Assembly: GCF_947241705.1 (NCBI RefSeq)
Contig: NC_079268.1
Span: forward strand, 868,001 to 932,000
Source of the DNA: Saccharomyces mikatae IFO 1815
Taxonomy: Eukaryota > Ascomycota > Saccharomycetes > Saccharomycetales > Saccharomycetaceae
DNA: 64,000 bases
Reading direction: 5' to 3'
Shown here one piece after another: positions 1-10,700 of this stretch (the first letter of the stretch is position 1; every line of letters begins with the position of its first letter). A program made the position numbers and the translations under genes. Below the pieces are notes generated by a model, which made no database searches, was not told the DNA's origin, and saw only the letters and a list, made by a program, of their open reading frames with translations.

Positions 1-214
1 CTTGAGCAGTCATTCGCATTCATGATTCTAGGATTTATTTTTATTATTCATCTTTGTTCTAACTCTGTTCTGCCATTCTCGGCCAGGAAGAGTCAATCCA
101 TCGGTTCATTGAAAAACCGCGGAGAACAATTATAACTTTTCTTTTTATATCTGAAAGTTCTCTAAAGAACTTATTATGTATACTTTAATACTTACAAATG
201 AGTGTTTATAGTGC
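1..214. promoter_or_regulatory. Intergenic: 3' flank of ATM1 and probable upstream region of the gene to the left (ADE4 by synteny)
   Basis: No coding potential is visible. In S. cerevisiae the neighbour to the left is ADE4 (YMR300C) on the minus strand, so its promoter should lie here; this is inferred from synteny because the gene itself is outside the window. A TGACTC hexamer on the minus strand (GAGTCA at 90-95) fits the core of the Bas1/Gcn4 sites that control purine genes. Confidence 0.4.
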
Positions 215-2278
215 TTATTCGTCTTTAAGTTCATTTTCTAAATGATCTAGATCTTCTTGTATGGTCCATAATTCGCGGTACAACGAATTTGGCGTCGCCA
301 AAAGTTCAAGATGCTTACCTTCCTCCCTTACTCTTCCGTTGTCAAGGACAATGATCTTGTCCGCATCCGCAATGGTCCTCAATCTATGTGCGATATAGAC
401 ACTTGTTCTCGAACCAGACGTAAAATTACTTCTAATAGTACGTAATAGGGCTTGCTCTGTGTGTGTATCCAACGCACTTGTGGCCTCATCAAAAAACATG
501 ATCTTTGCATTTTTCAATAGTACCCTTGCGATTGCCAGCCTTTGCTTTTCACCACCGCTAATCATCAACCCTCTCTCGCCTACGATAGTGTCAAATCCCT
601 GTGGGAGTTTTTTTATTAAAGGCGCTAATTGAGCTTTCTCTACAACAGTCATCACTTCTTCGTCCGTTGCGTCAATACGGCCAAATTTCACATTTTCCCA
701 GATGGTGTCGTTGAAAAGTGGTGTGTCTTGTGGTACTACACCGATCACCTTTCTTAATGCATTTATGTCATATTCCCTGATGTCGCGACCGTTTATAAGG
801 ATCCTTCCACTTTCAGGATCATAAAATCTGAAGACTAACTTCAAAATTGTGGATTTACCACTGCCTGATGACCCAACTATTGCCGTTTTCCAGCCTGCTG
901 GGATAGTGAAGCTAGCATTCTTTAAAATCTTTCTATCCGGATGATACCCAAACGTGACGTTCTCAAAAGTAATGTCGTAAGGTACATGTTCTGGTAGCAT
1001 TAAAGGGCGTTCTGCATTCTTTATTTTAACCTCATTTCTCCTTAACTTGAACAAAGTTTCCATATCAATTAAAGACTGCTTCAAATCTCTGTAAACACTA
1101 CCCAGGAAATTTAGCGGCACCGATAGCTGAAAAACCAACTGATTGATTAATACCAAGTCACCTACTGTCAAGTTTCCACCAATAACACCAGTACAGCCCA
1201 TATACATCATAGCTGTTAAGGCAGTAGTAAAAATCAAGTTTTGACCGGAGTTCAAAAAGGCTAGCGATTGTGATACCTTGATTTGAGAGTCTCGATAGCT
1301 AATCAATGAACTATTGTACTTATCTGAGAGGTATTTCTCATTATTAAAGTATTTCACCGCCTCAAAATTAATCAAAGAGTCTAACGCCACACTGGCAGCT
1401 TTATTATCGGCCTTGTTAGCGTCTCTTCTAAATTTCGTTCTCCATGCTGTTGTCTTTATAGTGAACATGGAGTACAAAAGCATTGTACTAAATGTTATGG
1501 CAGCAAATGACGCACCAAATTGATACGTCAAGATCCCACAAACTACAGATATTTCAAAACTGATCGGAATAATATGAAATACCATGGCAGTTAGGACTTG
1601 AGATATACCTTTTGTACCTCTATCCATAGCTCTCGTTAAACCACCAGTTTGTCTACTCAAATGCCAACCCAAATCCAACTTCATAAGGTGCTGGAAAGTT
1701 TGCAGTGATACGGTTCTGATAGCATTTTGCGCTACCCTAGCAAAAACAGCGTTTCTTAACTCACCAAATAAAACAGAACCAAACCTTGCGACACCGTAGC
1801 AGAGAATGGTTAATCCAATAGCTGCAGGAAGCGCAACTGTAGGATCGTCCCATGCTATATTCATTGAATCAATGGTTTGCTTAAAAAAAAAAGGCACCTG
1901 AACGTTTAAAATTTTCGCAGATATCAACAGTCCAAGTGCAACCAACACCCTTACTCTTACTTTATTGTTCTCTTTAGGCCAAATATAACGAAAAAGATCT
2001 TTCAAGATTTTCAACTCTGAGAGAGTTGGGGCCTTGCTGACCTTTTTTACCTGGGCTTTCACCTTTAAAGCTGAGGGGGGAAGCCCAATCGACTCTTTGT
2101 GACTTGGATCCTTTTGTGCTTGGTTCCATAAATTTCCGACTGAATTGAATAATAAAGGCCTCTGGGTTGATAACCTTGATACAGACAATATAATTGGTGA
2201 ACGGCTCCGTATTAAACCGGATCCGAGTTTCGATCTTATTATTTGCCCAATCGCTGGAGACTTTGGAAGAAGCAGCAT
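215..2278 (-). CDS. ATM1: Atm1, mitochondrial inner-membrane ABC half-transporter
   Basis: Exports a glutathione-linked sulfur or Fe-S precursor from the mitochondrial matrix for cytosolic Fe-S protein assembly; works as a homodimer in the inner membrane. The 687-residue protein begins with a basic, acid-poor presequence typical of matrix targeting. A six-helix ABC transporter membrane domain follows (about 100-390), then a nucleotide-binding domain with Walker [10 protein letters not shown] near 470, signature ISGGEKQR, Walker [13 protein letters not shown] and the H-loop in IAHRL. The C-terminus ends ELKDE, a few residues shorter than the 690-residue S. cerevisiae protein as I recall it. 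The ATG at 2276-2278 is the first Met and opens the presequence. First gene of the block syntenic with YMR301C-YMR319C. Confidence 0.98.
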   Translation of the reverse strand: MLLLPKSPAIGQIIRSKLGSGLIRSRSPIILSVSRLSTQRPLLFNSVGNLWNQAQKDPSHKESIGLPPSALKVKAQVKKVSKAPTLSELKILKDLFRYIWPKENNKVRVRVLVALGLLISAKILNVQVPFFFKQTIDSMNIAWDDPTVALPAAIGLTILCYGVARFGSVLFGELRNAVFARVAQNAIRTVSLQTFQHLMKLDLGWHLSRQTGGLTRAMDRGTKGISQVLTAMVFHIIPISFEISVVCGILTYQFGASFAAITFSTMLLYSMFTIKTTAWRTKFRRDANKADNKAASVALDSLINFEAVKYFNNEKYLSDKYNSSLISYRDSQIKVSQSLAFLNSGQNLIFTTALTAMMYMGCTGVIGGNLTVGDLVLINQLVFQLSVPLNFLGSVYRDLKQSLIDMETLFKLRRNEVKIKNAERPLMLPEHVPYDITFENVTFGYHPDRKILKNASFTIPAGWKTAIVGSSGSGKSTILKLVFRFYDPESGRILINGRDIREYDINALRKVIGVVPQDTPLFNDTIWENVKFGRIDATDEEVMTVVEKAQLAPLIKKLPQGFDTIVGERGLMISGGEKQRLAIARVLLKNAKIMFFDEATSALDTHTEQALLRTIRSNFTSGSRTSVYIAHRLRTIADADKIIVLDNGRVREEGKHLELLATPNSLYRELWTIQEDLDHLENELKDE

Positions 2279-2775
2279 TCGTGGGTTTGAACAGGATCTA
2301 CAAATAACCTTTAATCTATGTTACACTGTTGTGACTATCGAAGTTGTAGTTTTTACCATGTAGATTGATATGCTTGTGATTAGTAATGTAGGAAGTCATC
2401 GGAAAGCCCTCGCGTCCTCTTTCGTGAAATTCCACGTGACTAAATGTAGTTCAAGGGCACCCATAGGTCAATGATTTTGCCATCTTACTTTTGCTAATAG
2501 GGAAAGGTGTGCTAAATATGAATGGTTAGAGTAATAATGCAGGGCTTCTTTAGTATGCCCCTTTTCGCTGCTTTGAAATAAGGTAAATATTCATTTTGGA
2601 TATCATTCCTCATCCTCTGTACAGAAGATTGCAACTAAACCAGTAATAAATCCCAATAAATCAATTTGATAATTATATTGTCATTTTAATAGTTATTTCG
2701 AAAGAATATAGATGAGTGTAGCAAGATACGGTTTACATAAATATACAGAAAAGTAAAGTAGTACGTTTGCATTTT
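2279..2775. promoter_or_regulatory. ATM1 upstream / YME2 downstream intergenic region
   Basis: About 500 bases between ATM1 and YME2, both read leftward. It should hold the ATM1 promoter and the YME2 terminator. It contains one palindromic CACGTG E-box (2433-2438) and AT-rich stretches next to the YME2 stop. No ORF worth calling. Confidence 0.6.
2433..2438. promoter_or_regulatory. CACGTG E-box upstream of ATM1
   Basis: A perfect CACGTG lies about 155 bases upstream of the ATM1 start; its minus-strand context is GTCACGTGGAA. TCACGTG is the usual binding context of Cbf1, and CACGTG is also bound by Pho4. Cbf1 would make sense for a gene linked to iron and sulfur, but this is inference from the motif alone. 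Confidence 0.4.
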
Positions 2776-5328
2776 TCACTTGGATAAATTTTTAATCTCC
2801 TCTTCGCACTTAGTAATAACTGCATTACTAGCATTAATCTTACCAGATAAATAGTCCAGTCTACTCTTGAAAAGTTTTTGATCCGGAACTTTTCCCAAGG
2901 GCTTTAATTCTTCTTCCCACTTTTTGATTCGTCCGGTTTCAAAACCTACAACCTTTAGTAAGTAACGCGTTTTTAGCACTTTCGCAAGTTCCGGATCGTT
3001 AATTAAGTATGTGAATGCAGCTCTGTACAGCGGTTTGGCAGGTCTGATCTCCTGCAAAACACCCCTATCTCTAGACACAGTAATTAATCCATTATTTTCT
3101 AATTCCATGATTCCCGTCTCTGGTGCTGCTTTAAATAATGGCTTATTGACTATTTCATGGAAAGGGATGACTGGGTTGGAACTCAATAATTCGATCAGTT
3201 CCCAAGCTTGTGCACTTTTGTTACTGTCGATTTTGTCGCTCAAAAACATTTGAGTTATTTGTTCGGAAGCTTGTTCAATCATCTTGTCCAATGCTTCCGA
3301 AGGCTCTTCTCCTGACTTCACTCTTCTTACGAATGCTTGCAAATCTAGCATCCTACCGCCCAATGGCTCCAAAGAGGCATCAATTTCTTGCAGTTCCTTT
3401 TCATTTAAAATCACTTCTGCTTTTTTCATACTCGAATCCACGTCGTTATCAGAATTTTTATCTTCAGTGGTCTCCTCTTCTCCCTCTGCTTGCTTTTCGT
3501 TTTCGGCCTTGACCTTCTTGTTGTAATATAAGTAATCTTCCAGTTGAGACAATACATAATTCCTTGAATTTTCTTTAGATGCATCGGATAGAATTAAATT
3601 TTTGAACACTTGATTAGGTAACGATTCGCTTAATCTTTGATTGGATGCAACAGTTTCAGTCAAGAAAATCACGTGTGCAATATTCATCTGAACTAACATG
3701 GCTGCCCAATCTGATAATTCCTTGTACACAAAGCCATTAATCTCAGACTTGCCTTCAAATCTATCTATGACGATAACAGGTTTAGCTTCCGGGTGTTGTT
3801 GTAAATAATCTTCTTCTTTGACATTTACCATTCCGTCGCTGGTGGAAACAAAAGCCTTGTAATTCTTAAGAGCGATACGTCTAATGGACATCAAAGAAGT
3901 GGTCAACATGTTTCTGAATTGAGATTCCTTCGTCTCAGACAGCCCTGTTTTCTGCCCTGTTAAACCTTGCACGGTCAAATCAAGCACACCAGTAACAGAA
4001 TCAATCCATGGGAAAATTGGGAAATAACCCAATTGACTAGCGGCATTTCTTAAGAACTTAGGATCTGTTCTCGACTTGATCAATTTATCACAGTCTAGAT
4101 ATAGAACATTTGTTCTGTTCTGTAAAGTGTGTTGCATGACCAGATCATGCTTCCCTGAGCCTCTCGGCCCTCTTATAACCACAAACGTGTTGTTGTTTTC
4201 CTCAAGCCACATTTTTAAATCATTTACTTTTTCTATTCTTTCCTCCCACAAATGCTTTCTTTGATGATTGTCATCAGGACCGCCCCAATAGTACTTGATA
4301 GAAGTCATGGTGGATGAAGTTAGCGTTTTCAGTTGTTTCCAAAACTTGTTATCCCATGACAAAGAATACTTATGAGTAATCTTTTGTTCAATCGAAAATT
4401 CTCTTATAGGATCAAACACTAAAACAGCAAAAATCGAAAGCAGGGCAAATAAAACTGGAATGGCAATTCTTGTATGGTTGGTAAAAAAGTTACTGATTAT
4501 ATGGCCCCTTATGATATTTTCGTATTGTATGTGTAAGACAGTATTATGAATCTCAATACCAGAAACGCAATTCTTCGCAGAAATAGCACCACGGAATGAA
4601 CGATATCTGACCCTTGCAACGTTGTTGCTAGCAGCAGTGGGAGGGAAAATATCAATGATTGTTCCGTATCTTCTGAACAAAGAATAAATTTCCTCCTCTG
4701 TTAAAGCGGGTCCCTGAAATTTGATCACTATGATGGTGCTTGGCAGCCTTCTTAGATCTTCGATCCAAGGTGAACCCTTTACTGGAAAAGCAGACGCACG
4801 AGTGAAGTAAGAGAGTAAGTTTTTAGAAGATTCTCTGGCCGTATTCTGCTGGATCAAAGAATTTACCTGAGCTTTTGTATACTTGGGTGGAACAACAAAT
4901 GTGGCAAACACACCCCCGTCTCTTTTCACAGGAATGGTGGACTTCAATTCTAGCCCATAGATGGGGTTATTTGGTGGACTGGCCAAATTTCTTATCTTCT
5001 CTCTAACTGCATCCCGTGATTGGTTTCTTAGTAACAGATTGTACCATAAAGTTGGATTCCAAACCGACGTGGCTCTCGCGTAAACATTATCAAAGTACAT
5101 CAGCGTTTCTTCATCTGATTTGTGAATGACACCGGTGTCGGTAGCAGTGTTCGATTCACCTGCCTGCTGATCCTTTTGCTGGATTTCACTAGACACATGT
5201 CTCACCGTAGATTGAGCATTTATCATGTTTCTTAGTCTATATTTGCCCTGGAGGATGCCTATTCCTCTAGCCAGACATGGCACTTGGATCTTGCTCAAAT
5301 TCAGCGAAGCCGTTCGTACTAACAGCAT
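2776..5328 (-). CDS. YME2: Yme2 (Rna12), mitochondrial inner-membrane nucleoid-maintenance protein
   Basis: Integral inner-membrane protein that affects mitochondrial DNA escape, nucleoid number and structure. The 850 residues equal the S. cerevisiae length as I remember it. Order of parts: basic mitochondrial presequence (1-45); RRM-like fold about 197-271 (segments TIIVIKFQG and ARVRYRSF); one membrane span 288-305 (IPVLFALLSIFAVLVF); then the RNA12 domain facing the intermembrane space, with a P-loop GPRGSGKHD at 387-395 and a glutamate-rich stretch near 620. The C-terminus is predicted helical and charged. The ATG at 5326-5328 starts the presequence. Same place and strand as YMR302C, between ATM1 and ADH2. 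Confidence 0.97.
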   Translation of the reverse strand: MLLVRTASLNLSKIQVPCLARGIGILQGKYRLRNMINAQSTVRHVSSEIQQKDQQAGESNTATDTGVIHKSDEETLMYFDNVYARATSVWNPTLWYNLLLRNQSRDAVREKIRNLASPPNNPIYGLELKSTIPVKRDGGVFATFVVPPKYTKAQVNSLIQQNTARESSKNLLSYFTRASAFPVKGSPWIEDLRRLPSTIIVIKFQGPALTEEEIYSLFRRYGTIIDIFPPTAASNNVARVRYRSFRGAISAKNCVSGIEIHNTVLHIQYENIIRGHIISNFFTNHTRIAIPVLFALLSIFAVLVFDPIREFSIEQKITHKYSLSWDNKFWKQLKTLTSSTMTSIKYYWGGPDDNHQRKHLWEERIEKVNDLKMWLEENNNTFVVIRGPRGSGKHDLVMQHTLQNRTNVLYLDCDKLIKSRTDPKFLRNAASQLGYFPIFPWIDSVTGVLDLTVQGLTGQKTGLSETKESQFRNMLTTSLMSIRRIALKNYKAFVSTSDGMVNVKEEDYLQQHPEAKPVIVIDRFEGKSEINGFVYKELSDWAAMLVQMNIAHVIFLTETVASNQRLSESLPNQVFKNLILSDASKENSRNYVLSQLEDYLYYNKKVKAENEKQAEGEEETTEDKNSDNDVDSSMKKAEVILNEKELQEIDASLEPLGGRMLDLQAFVRRVKSGEEPSEALDKMIEQASEQITQMFLSDKIDSNKSAQAWELIELLSSNPVIPFHEIVNKPLFKAAPETGIMELENNGLITVSRDRGVLQEIRPAKPLYRAAFTYLINDPELAKVLKTRYLLKVVGFETGRIKKWEEELKPLGKVPDQKLFKSRLDYLSGKINASNAVITKCEEEIKNLSK

Positions 5329-6048
5329 AGTATTAATATGCCAAAATGAACTCGTTATATAATGGTTTTCCTTCTTGCCAAACTAAAGTCTGCCTTCAAT
5401 CTTCTCCAATGTAGTGTAGTTCTTAACTCCCTTATACTTTTCAAAATTAGGTCATTTCAATTCCTATTAAATATCAAGAAAATATTAGGGTCTGCGTTTT
5501 TCGACCCTCAACGTTCTAGGGCGGCAACAGAATATTTATAGGGCTAGTGTCCTATTACTTCAAAGCTCCATGCATAGAACATGAGAGATTTTCAGGTGAT
5601 GAGATGACTAAAGATAAAGTTTCAAGTTCTATTGGGCTTCAACCAACTCAAAGCTAACTAGTCTATGTGGGAGAATAATGAAGATTATGTAAAATGGAAA
5701 ACAGGAGTGGAAACAAGAAAAAGTTCTGCGAAGAGGTGCAATTGGAATTGATACTCTAAGAGAACGCAAAGTAAGTGAACAATAGTGGAATCACCATATC
5801 TACAGTCTAAATGGATTGAATGTAATTTACAGGTGAGGGTTGTATAGTTTAGAAGTGTACAGGCAGGTTCTAGGAGAAATCTTAATGGTGAAGGAAAAGC
5901 TATCTGACAAATTAAATGTGATGAACAGAACGTAGAATACTATATTTCATTTGTGAAATTACAAATACGGTCACTTTAAGATGCTATAAACTAATCTATG
6001 CATACTTGACAATAAAAACTATAAATCATAAAGGCATGAGAAATGCGC
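5329..6048. other. Intergenic YME2-ADH2
   Basis: 720 bases holding the YME2 promoter (right next to its start) and the ADH2 3' end. AT-rich, no ORF above noise, no RNA gene recognised. I see no clear regulatory motif beyond AT-rich stretches. Confidence 0.5.
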
Positions 6049-7095
6049 TTATTTAGAGGTATCGACAACGTATCTACCGGCAATTTGACCTTTCTCCATC
6101 TTCTCGTAAATTTCTGGTAGAGTCGACAAGCCAACAACCTTTATTGGAGACTTTACAAGACCTCTGGCAAAGAAATCCAAAGCTTCTCTGGTGTCAGCTC
6201 TGTTTCCTACATAGGATCCGACAATGGAGATAGACTTAACCACGTGGTTGAAGACATCAGAACAACACTTGGCACCAGCTGGCAAACCAACCAAGACAAC
6301 AGTACCATTGGCCCTACAGTATCTAGTAGAAGCTTCAATAGCAGCTTCGGACACGGAAACGTTCACAATACCGTGTGCACCACCGTCGGTGGCCTTGACA
6401 ACCGCACTCACGATATCCTTTTCCTTCGTGAAGTCGATAAACACTTCACCACCAAGGGAGGTGAACAACTCTTCCTTACCTTCGCCACCATCGATACCGA
6501 GGACTCTGTAGCCCATAGCCTTGGCATATTGAACTGCCAAAGATCCCAGACCACCGGCAGCACCAGAGATGGCCACCCAGTGGCCTGCTCTCAAGTTGGC
6601 AGACTTCAAAGCCTTGTAAACTGTGATACCGGCACACAAGATTGGGGCAACTTGGGCTAAGTCGGTTCCTTCGGGAATACGAGCGGCTTGCACAGCATCC
6701 GCGGTAGCGTACTGTTGGAAAGAACCGTCGTGGGTGTAACCAGACAAGTCTGCGTGAGGACAGTTGGATTCATTACCCAATTCACAGTATTCGCACGCCA
6801 TACATGAACTGTTCAACCACTTAATACCGGCAAGATCACCCACCTTCCAGCCTCTAACGTTGTCCCCGATGGCAACAACAACACCCGCACCCTCGTGCCC
6901 ACCGACCAATGGCAACTTCGTTGGCAATGGCCAATCACCGTGCCAAGCATGCAAGTCTGTGTGGCAGACACCCGAGTACTTGACATTGATTAGCAATTCG
7001 TTGGGCTTTGGCTTTGGAACTGGGATGTCCTTATGTTCCAACTTACCGTTGGATTCGTAGAAGATAACACCTTTTTGAGTTTTTGGGATAGACAT
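6049..7095 (-). CDS. ADH2: Alcohol dehydrogenase II (ethanol-oxidising, glucose-repressed)
   Basis: Cytosolic NAD-dependent zinc alcohol dehydrogenase, tetrameric, converting ethanol to acetaldehyde during growth on ethanol. The 348-residue product has the full medium-chain motif set: catalytic zinc ligands in [14 protein letters not shown] and GHEGAG, structural zinc cysteines in [15 protein letters not shown], and the GAAGGLG NAD loop. The reading frame is open 38 codons further upstream, but the ATG at 7093-7095 starting MSIPKTQ is the family start and lies at the right distance from TATA and UAS1. By position it is YMR303C (ADH2). The residues are a mixture: [21 protein letters not shown] and [14 protein letters not shown] are Adh2-like, while [34 protein letters not shown] and STLPEIY are Adh1-like, compared with the reference strain as I remember it. 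Confidence 0.96.
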   Translation of the reverse strand: MSIPKTQKGVIFYESNGKLEHKDIPVPKPKPNELLINVKYSGVCHTDLHAWHGDWPLPTKLPLVGGHEGAGVVVAIGDNVRGWKVGDLAGIKWLNSSCMACEYCELGNESNCPHADLSGYTHDGSFQQYATADAVQAARIPEGTDLAQVAPILCAGITVYKALKSANLRAGHWVAISGAAGGLGSLAVQYAKAMGYRVLGIDGGEGKEELFTSLGGEVFIDFTKEKDIVSAVVKATDGGAHGIVNVSVSEAAIEASTRYCRANGTVVLVGLPAGAKCCSDVFNHVVKSISIVGSYVGNRADTREALDFFARGLVKSPIKVVGLSTLPEIYEKMEKGQIAGRYVVDTSK

Positions 7096-7254
7096 TGTGT
7101 ACTGTGGTATAATTGATAGTTGGTAGTTGATAATATGCTTGTTGTAGCTTGATATTCTATATAGTAAGAGGAAACAAGAAAGAAGTGATAACAGATGCGA
7201 TAACACCAAGAATAACTCTGTCTCAAGGGTGGAAAAGAACCTACATTGCCCGTC

Positions 7255-7262
7255 TATTTATA
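7255..7262 (-). promoter_or_regulatory. ADH2 TATA box
   Basis: On the minus strand this reads TATAAATA, 160 bases upstream of the ADH2 ATG and about 95 bases downstream of UAS1. This is the usual TATA placement for a strongly regulated yeast gene. Confidence 0.8.
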
Positions 7263-7355
7263 TGTGATAGTCCTAGTGTAATTGTACCCACATAAAACCC
7301 CATTTATGCTGTACCTTTTTTTTTTTCATCCTCCAGAATCTGAAATTCTCTTATT

Positions 7356-7377
7356 TCTCCAACTTATAAGTTGGAGA
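7356..7377. promoter_or_regulatory. ADH2 UAS1, 22-base perfect palindrome bound by Adr1
   Basis: The half TCTCCAACTTA is followed directly by its perfect inverse TAAGTTGGAGA. This is the known ADH2 UAS1, where two Adr1 monomers bind TTGGAG half-sites in inverted orientation to activate the gene when glucose is exhausted. It lies about 260 bases upstream of the ATG, and its presence settles that the gene is ADH2 and not ADH1. Confidence 0.95.
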
Positions 7378-7378
7378 T

Positions 7379-7392
7379 GGCCGTTGTTCCGG
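7379..7392. promoter_or_regulatory. Probable ADH2 UAS2 (Cat8-type, CSRE-like)
   Basis: Directly beside UAS1 is GGCCGTTGTTCCGG, which resembles the carbon-source response element bound by Cat8/Sip4 (consensus YCCRTTNRNCCG) with mismatches. In S. cerevisiae the second ADH2 activating site, UAS2, lies just upstream of UAS1. The assignment rests on position and partial match. Confidence 0.55.
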
Positions 7393-7722
7393 TGGCAGGT
7401 CAGGCCGGTGAAGATGTCTGTGGGTACAACGTCATTTTTTACTTTTGGGCGGAAGCCGTTGGTGAAGACAAAATCCCTTAATTGAACATTAGAATAGGTG
7501 ATTAGAAAGGCAGGATTAATCAGATACACAGACTGTGACGGGAGAAACGGATTATAAAGATAATTTTAAGATAAGATTAGTTGCAGTTCTTGACGCTAAA
7601 AGGTCTGAGAATCATTATTTCCGTTTTATTTGCGTCTACGTTTTGCCCCTTTTATCAATTATCACTTAAAAATAATACTTTTTGGGAAAACGATTTTTTG
7701 ATTACTCTCTTCAAGACAAGCA

Positions 7723-10700
7723 ATGAGCTCTGAAGACGAATTGGGAAGCATTGGTACCGTGTCTCACGGTAGCGCCATAAATAAGGGCACTGAGAGTGTT
7801 CTGCCCGAAGTTGATGAAGAAGTAGAGACTTTACTGGAGGATGTCTTCACGTGGAACATTCCAGACTGGAATGAGCTAACGAATCCAAAGTACAATTCTC
7901 CGAGATTTAAGATTGGTGATTTCGAGTGGGACATTCTGTTATTTCCGCAGGGGAACCATAACAAGGGTGTTGCGGTCTACCTGGAACCCCATCCAGAGGA
8001 AAAATTAGATGAGACTACGGGGGAGAAGGTGGCAGCGGATCCGGACTGGTATTGTTGTGCTCAGTTTGCCATTGGCATTTCTAGGCCCGGCAATGATGAG
8101 ACTATTAATTTAATAAATAAATCTCATCACCGGTTCAACGCCCTAGATACAGACTGGGGATTTGCCAATTTGATAGATCTGAACAACTTGAAACACCCCT
8201 CTAAAGGGAGACCGCTCCCTTTCTTAAACGAAGGAAGTCTAAATATTACTGCGTATGTACGCATTTTGAAGGACCCTACCGGCGTCTTGTGGCATAATTT
8301 CCTAAATTATGACTCCAAGAAAGTAACCGGCTATGTTGGATTCCGAAATCAGGGTGCCACATGTTATTTGAATTCGCTACTGCAATCTTATTTTTTCACG
8401 AAGTATTTCAGGAAACTAGTTTATGAAATACCCACTGAACATGAAAGTCCAAATAATAGTGTTCCCCTGGCTTTACAAAGAGCTTTCTACCAGTTGCAAG
8501 TGTCAGATATACCATTAGATACGATGGAGCTTACCAGGTCATTTGGTTGGGACACAGCAGAGTCCTTCACTCAACACGACGTGCAGGAATTGAATAGAAT
8601 CTTGATGGACAGACTGGAAAACAACATGAAGGGGACCCCCGTAGAGGGAAAGTTAAGTGAAATATTTGTGGGAAAAATGAAAAGTTATATAAAATGTGTC
8701 AACGTTGATTATGAATCTGCTAGAGTGGAAGACTTTTGGGACTTGCAACTAAACGTCAAGAATTTCAAGAATTTACAAGAATCTTTTGATAATTACATTG
8801 AGATGGAACTGATGAATGGTGAAAATCAATACGCTGCTCAAGACTATGGCTTACAAGATGCCCAAAAGGGTGTTATATTCGAATCTTTTCCCCCAGTTTT
8901 GCATTTACAATTGAAAAGATTCGAATACGATTTCAATTACGACCAAATGGTGAAAGTTAACGACAAGTATGAATTTCCTGAAACAATTGATCTGTCGCCT
9001 TTTGTTGATAAGGAGGTCCTAAAGAAATCTCTGGACTCGGGAGATAAAAGTAGGAATCCGTACGTTTACAATTTACATGGTGTGCTGGTTCATTCTGGTG
9101 ATATATCTACAGGTCATTACTATACTTTGATAAAACCTGGTGTTGAAGATCAATGGTACCGATTTGACGATGAGAGAGTGTGGAGAGTGACCAAGAAGCA
9201 AGTTTTCCAAGAGAATTTTGGGTGTGATAGGCTACCTGATGAAAAAGTTCGTACCATGACAAGGGAGGACTATCAAAATTATATCATCCAGCGTCATACA
9301 AGTGCTTATATGCTTGTTTATATACGCCAAGAACAAGAAGAGGACTTACTGCGTCCAGTCTTGGAATCTGATGTTCCCAATCATGTGATCACAAGAGTAA
9401 GAGAAGAAATCAAAGAGCGGGAGACGAGAGAAAAGGAAATCAGGGAAGCTCATCTGTACGTTACACTCAGACTACATTCAATGAAAGAATTTATCCATTA
9501 TGAAGGATTTGACTACTTCGCGCATGACGGGTTCAAACTCTTTGCAGAGGATCTCAATGACTCCAATATGCAGCACATCAACTTGAAAGTTTTGAAAACA
9601 ACCAAGTTGTCAGATGTATTTTCAACTATTAAGGAAAGTATGGATATTCCAAAGGAAAGGGATGTTAGGTACTGGAAAATGGACTACCGCAGAAATAACA
9701 CTTTACGTTTAACACGACCTATCAATTTTGAATCCGTAGATATCACTTTGCAAGAGGCATTAAAAACTGAGAAAAAAAGAACTTTAGAAACAAGATATGG
9801 TGAAGAAGGTGTTGCTAGTATTAATGAAGATGATAAAACGCTTTTGGAAACAGTGTCCTTCTTGGACCTTTTCATTGAGGAACCCTACTTGGAGTTACAA
9901 TTTTTGAGCAGATTGAAGGAAGCTTCCCTAATCCAGAAGGCTCAGCTGGATGATGAATTGATTTCCAACATAAGAACAAATCTTCCAAAATTGACAGAGG
10001 GAGGAATCGAGCCTCTTTTTGCTACAGAAAATAACTCGATTTTTCTATTTGTGAAAAAGTACGATCCACATACTCAAAGGTTATGTGGATTTGGCCATTT
10101 TGCTGTGAATCAATTGCAACAGCTAACTAATTTATCTGCCATCATTAAAAACAGTATTGAAGATTCTAACGAAAAGTTGGTTTTCTACGAAGAAGTGCAA
10201 CCTGGAACCATAAATGAAGTATATATGAAAGAGACAGTCTATGATGCTGATATAGACACTGGAGATATAGTTTCATTCGAGATCCCAAATGCTGTTTTAC
10301 CAGATACTTTTCCTATTTACCCAACGATCAACGATTTTTACTCTTATCTGAGGTACCGTGTGAAATTGAAGTTTTCCAAAGTCGACGGTTCAAGTGAAGA
10401 ATATGGTGTTAGCAACGAAATTCCAGAGAGCTTTGAGTTCTGGATTTCCGCTCATGCGCCCTATGATGACCTTGCTAGAATGGTGTCGAAGTTTGCGCAT
10501 GTCAAGCCAGAATACCTAAAGATATTTGCTCTCTATTCTAATGGAAAATTTGTGCTGAAGTCAACCTCACTTCTGAATGACTACCTTTTAAAAGATTTTA
10601 ATTGCGATCAAATACCACCTTTTGCGTTTGAAGTATTGTCTGTACCTTTGAAAGAATTGGAGCGTTTGAGGCCTATTAAATTGTATTGGCTTAAGGATAG

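Larger units (their letters stand above)
7096..7722. promoter_or_regulatory. Divergent promoter region ADH2 / UBP15
   Basis: About 630 bases between the ADH2 start (leftward) and the UBP15 start (rightward). The left half carries the ADH2 TATA, UAS1 and UAS2-like sites listed separately. The right part is AT-rich and should hold the UBP15 promoter; no motif there stands out. Confidence 0.7.

Noticed and set aside
7096-7209. 38-codon in-frame N-terminal extension of ADH2
   Set aside because: It lies between TATA and the conserved start, is hydrophobic without homology to yeast Adh proteins, and the transcript leader is expected there.
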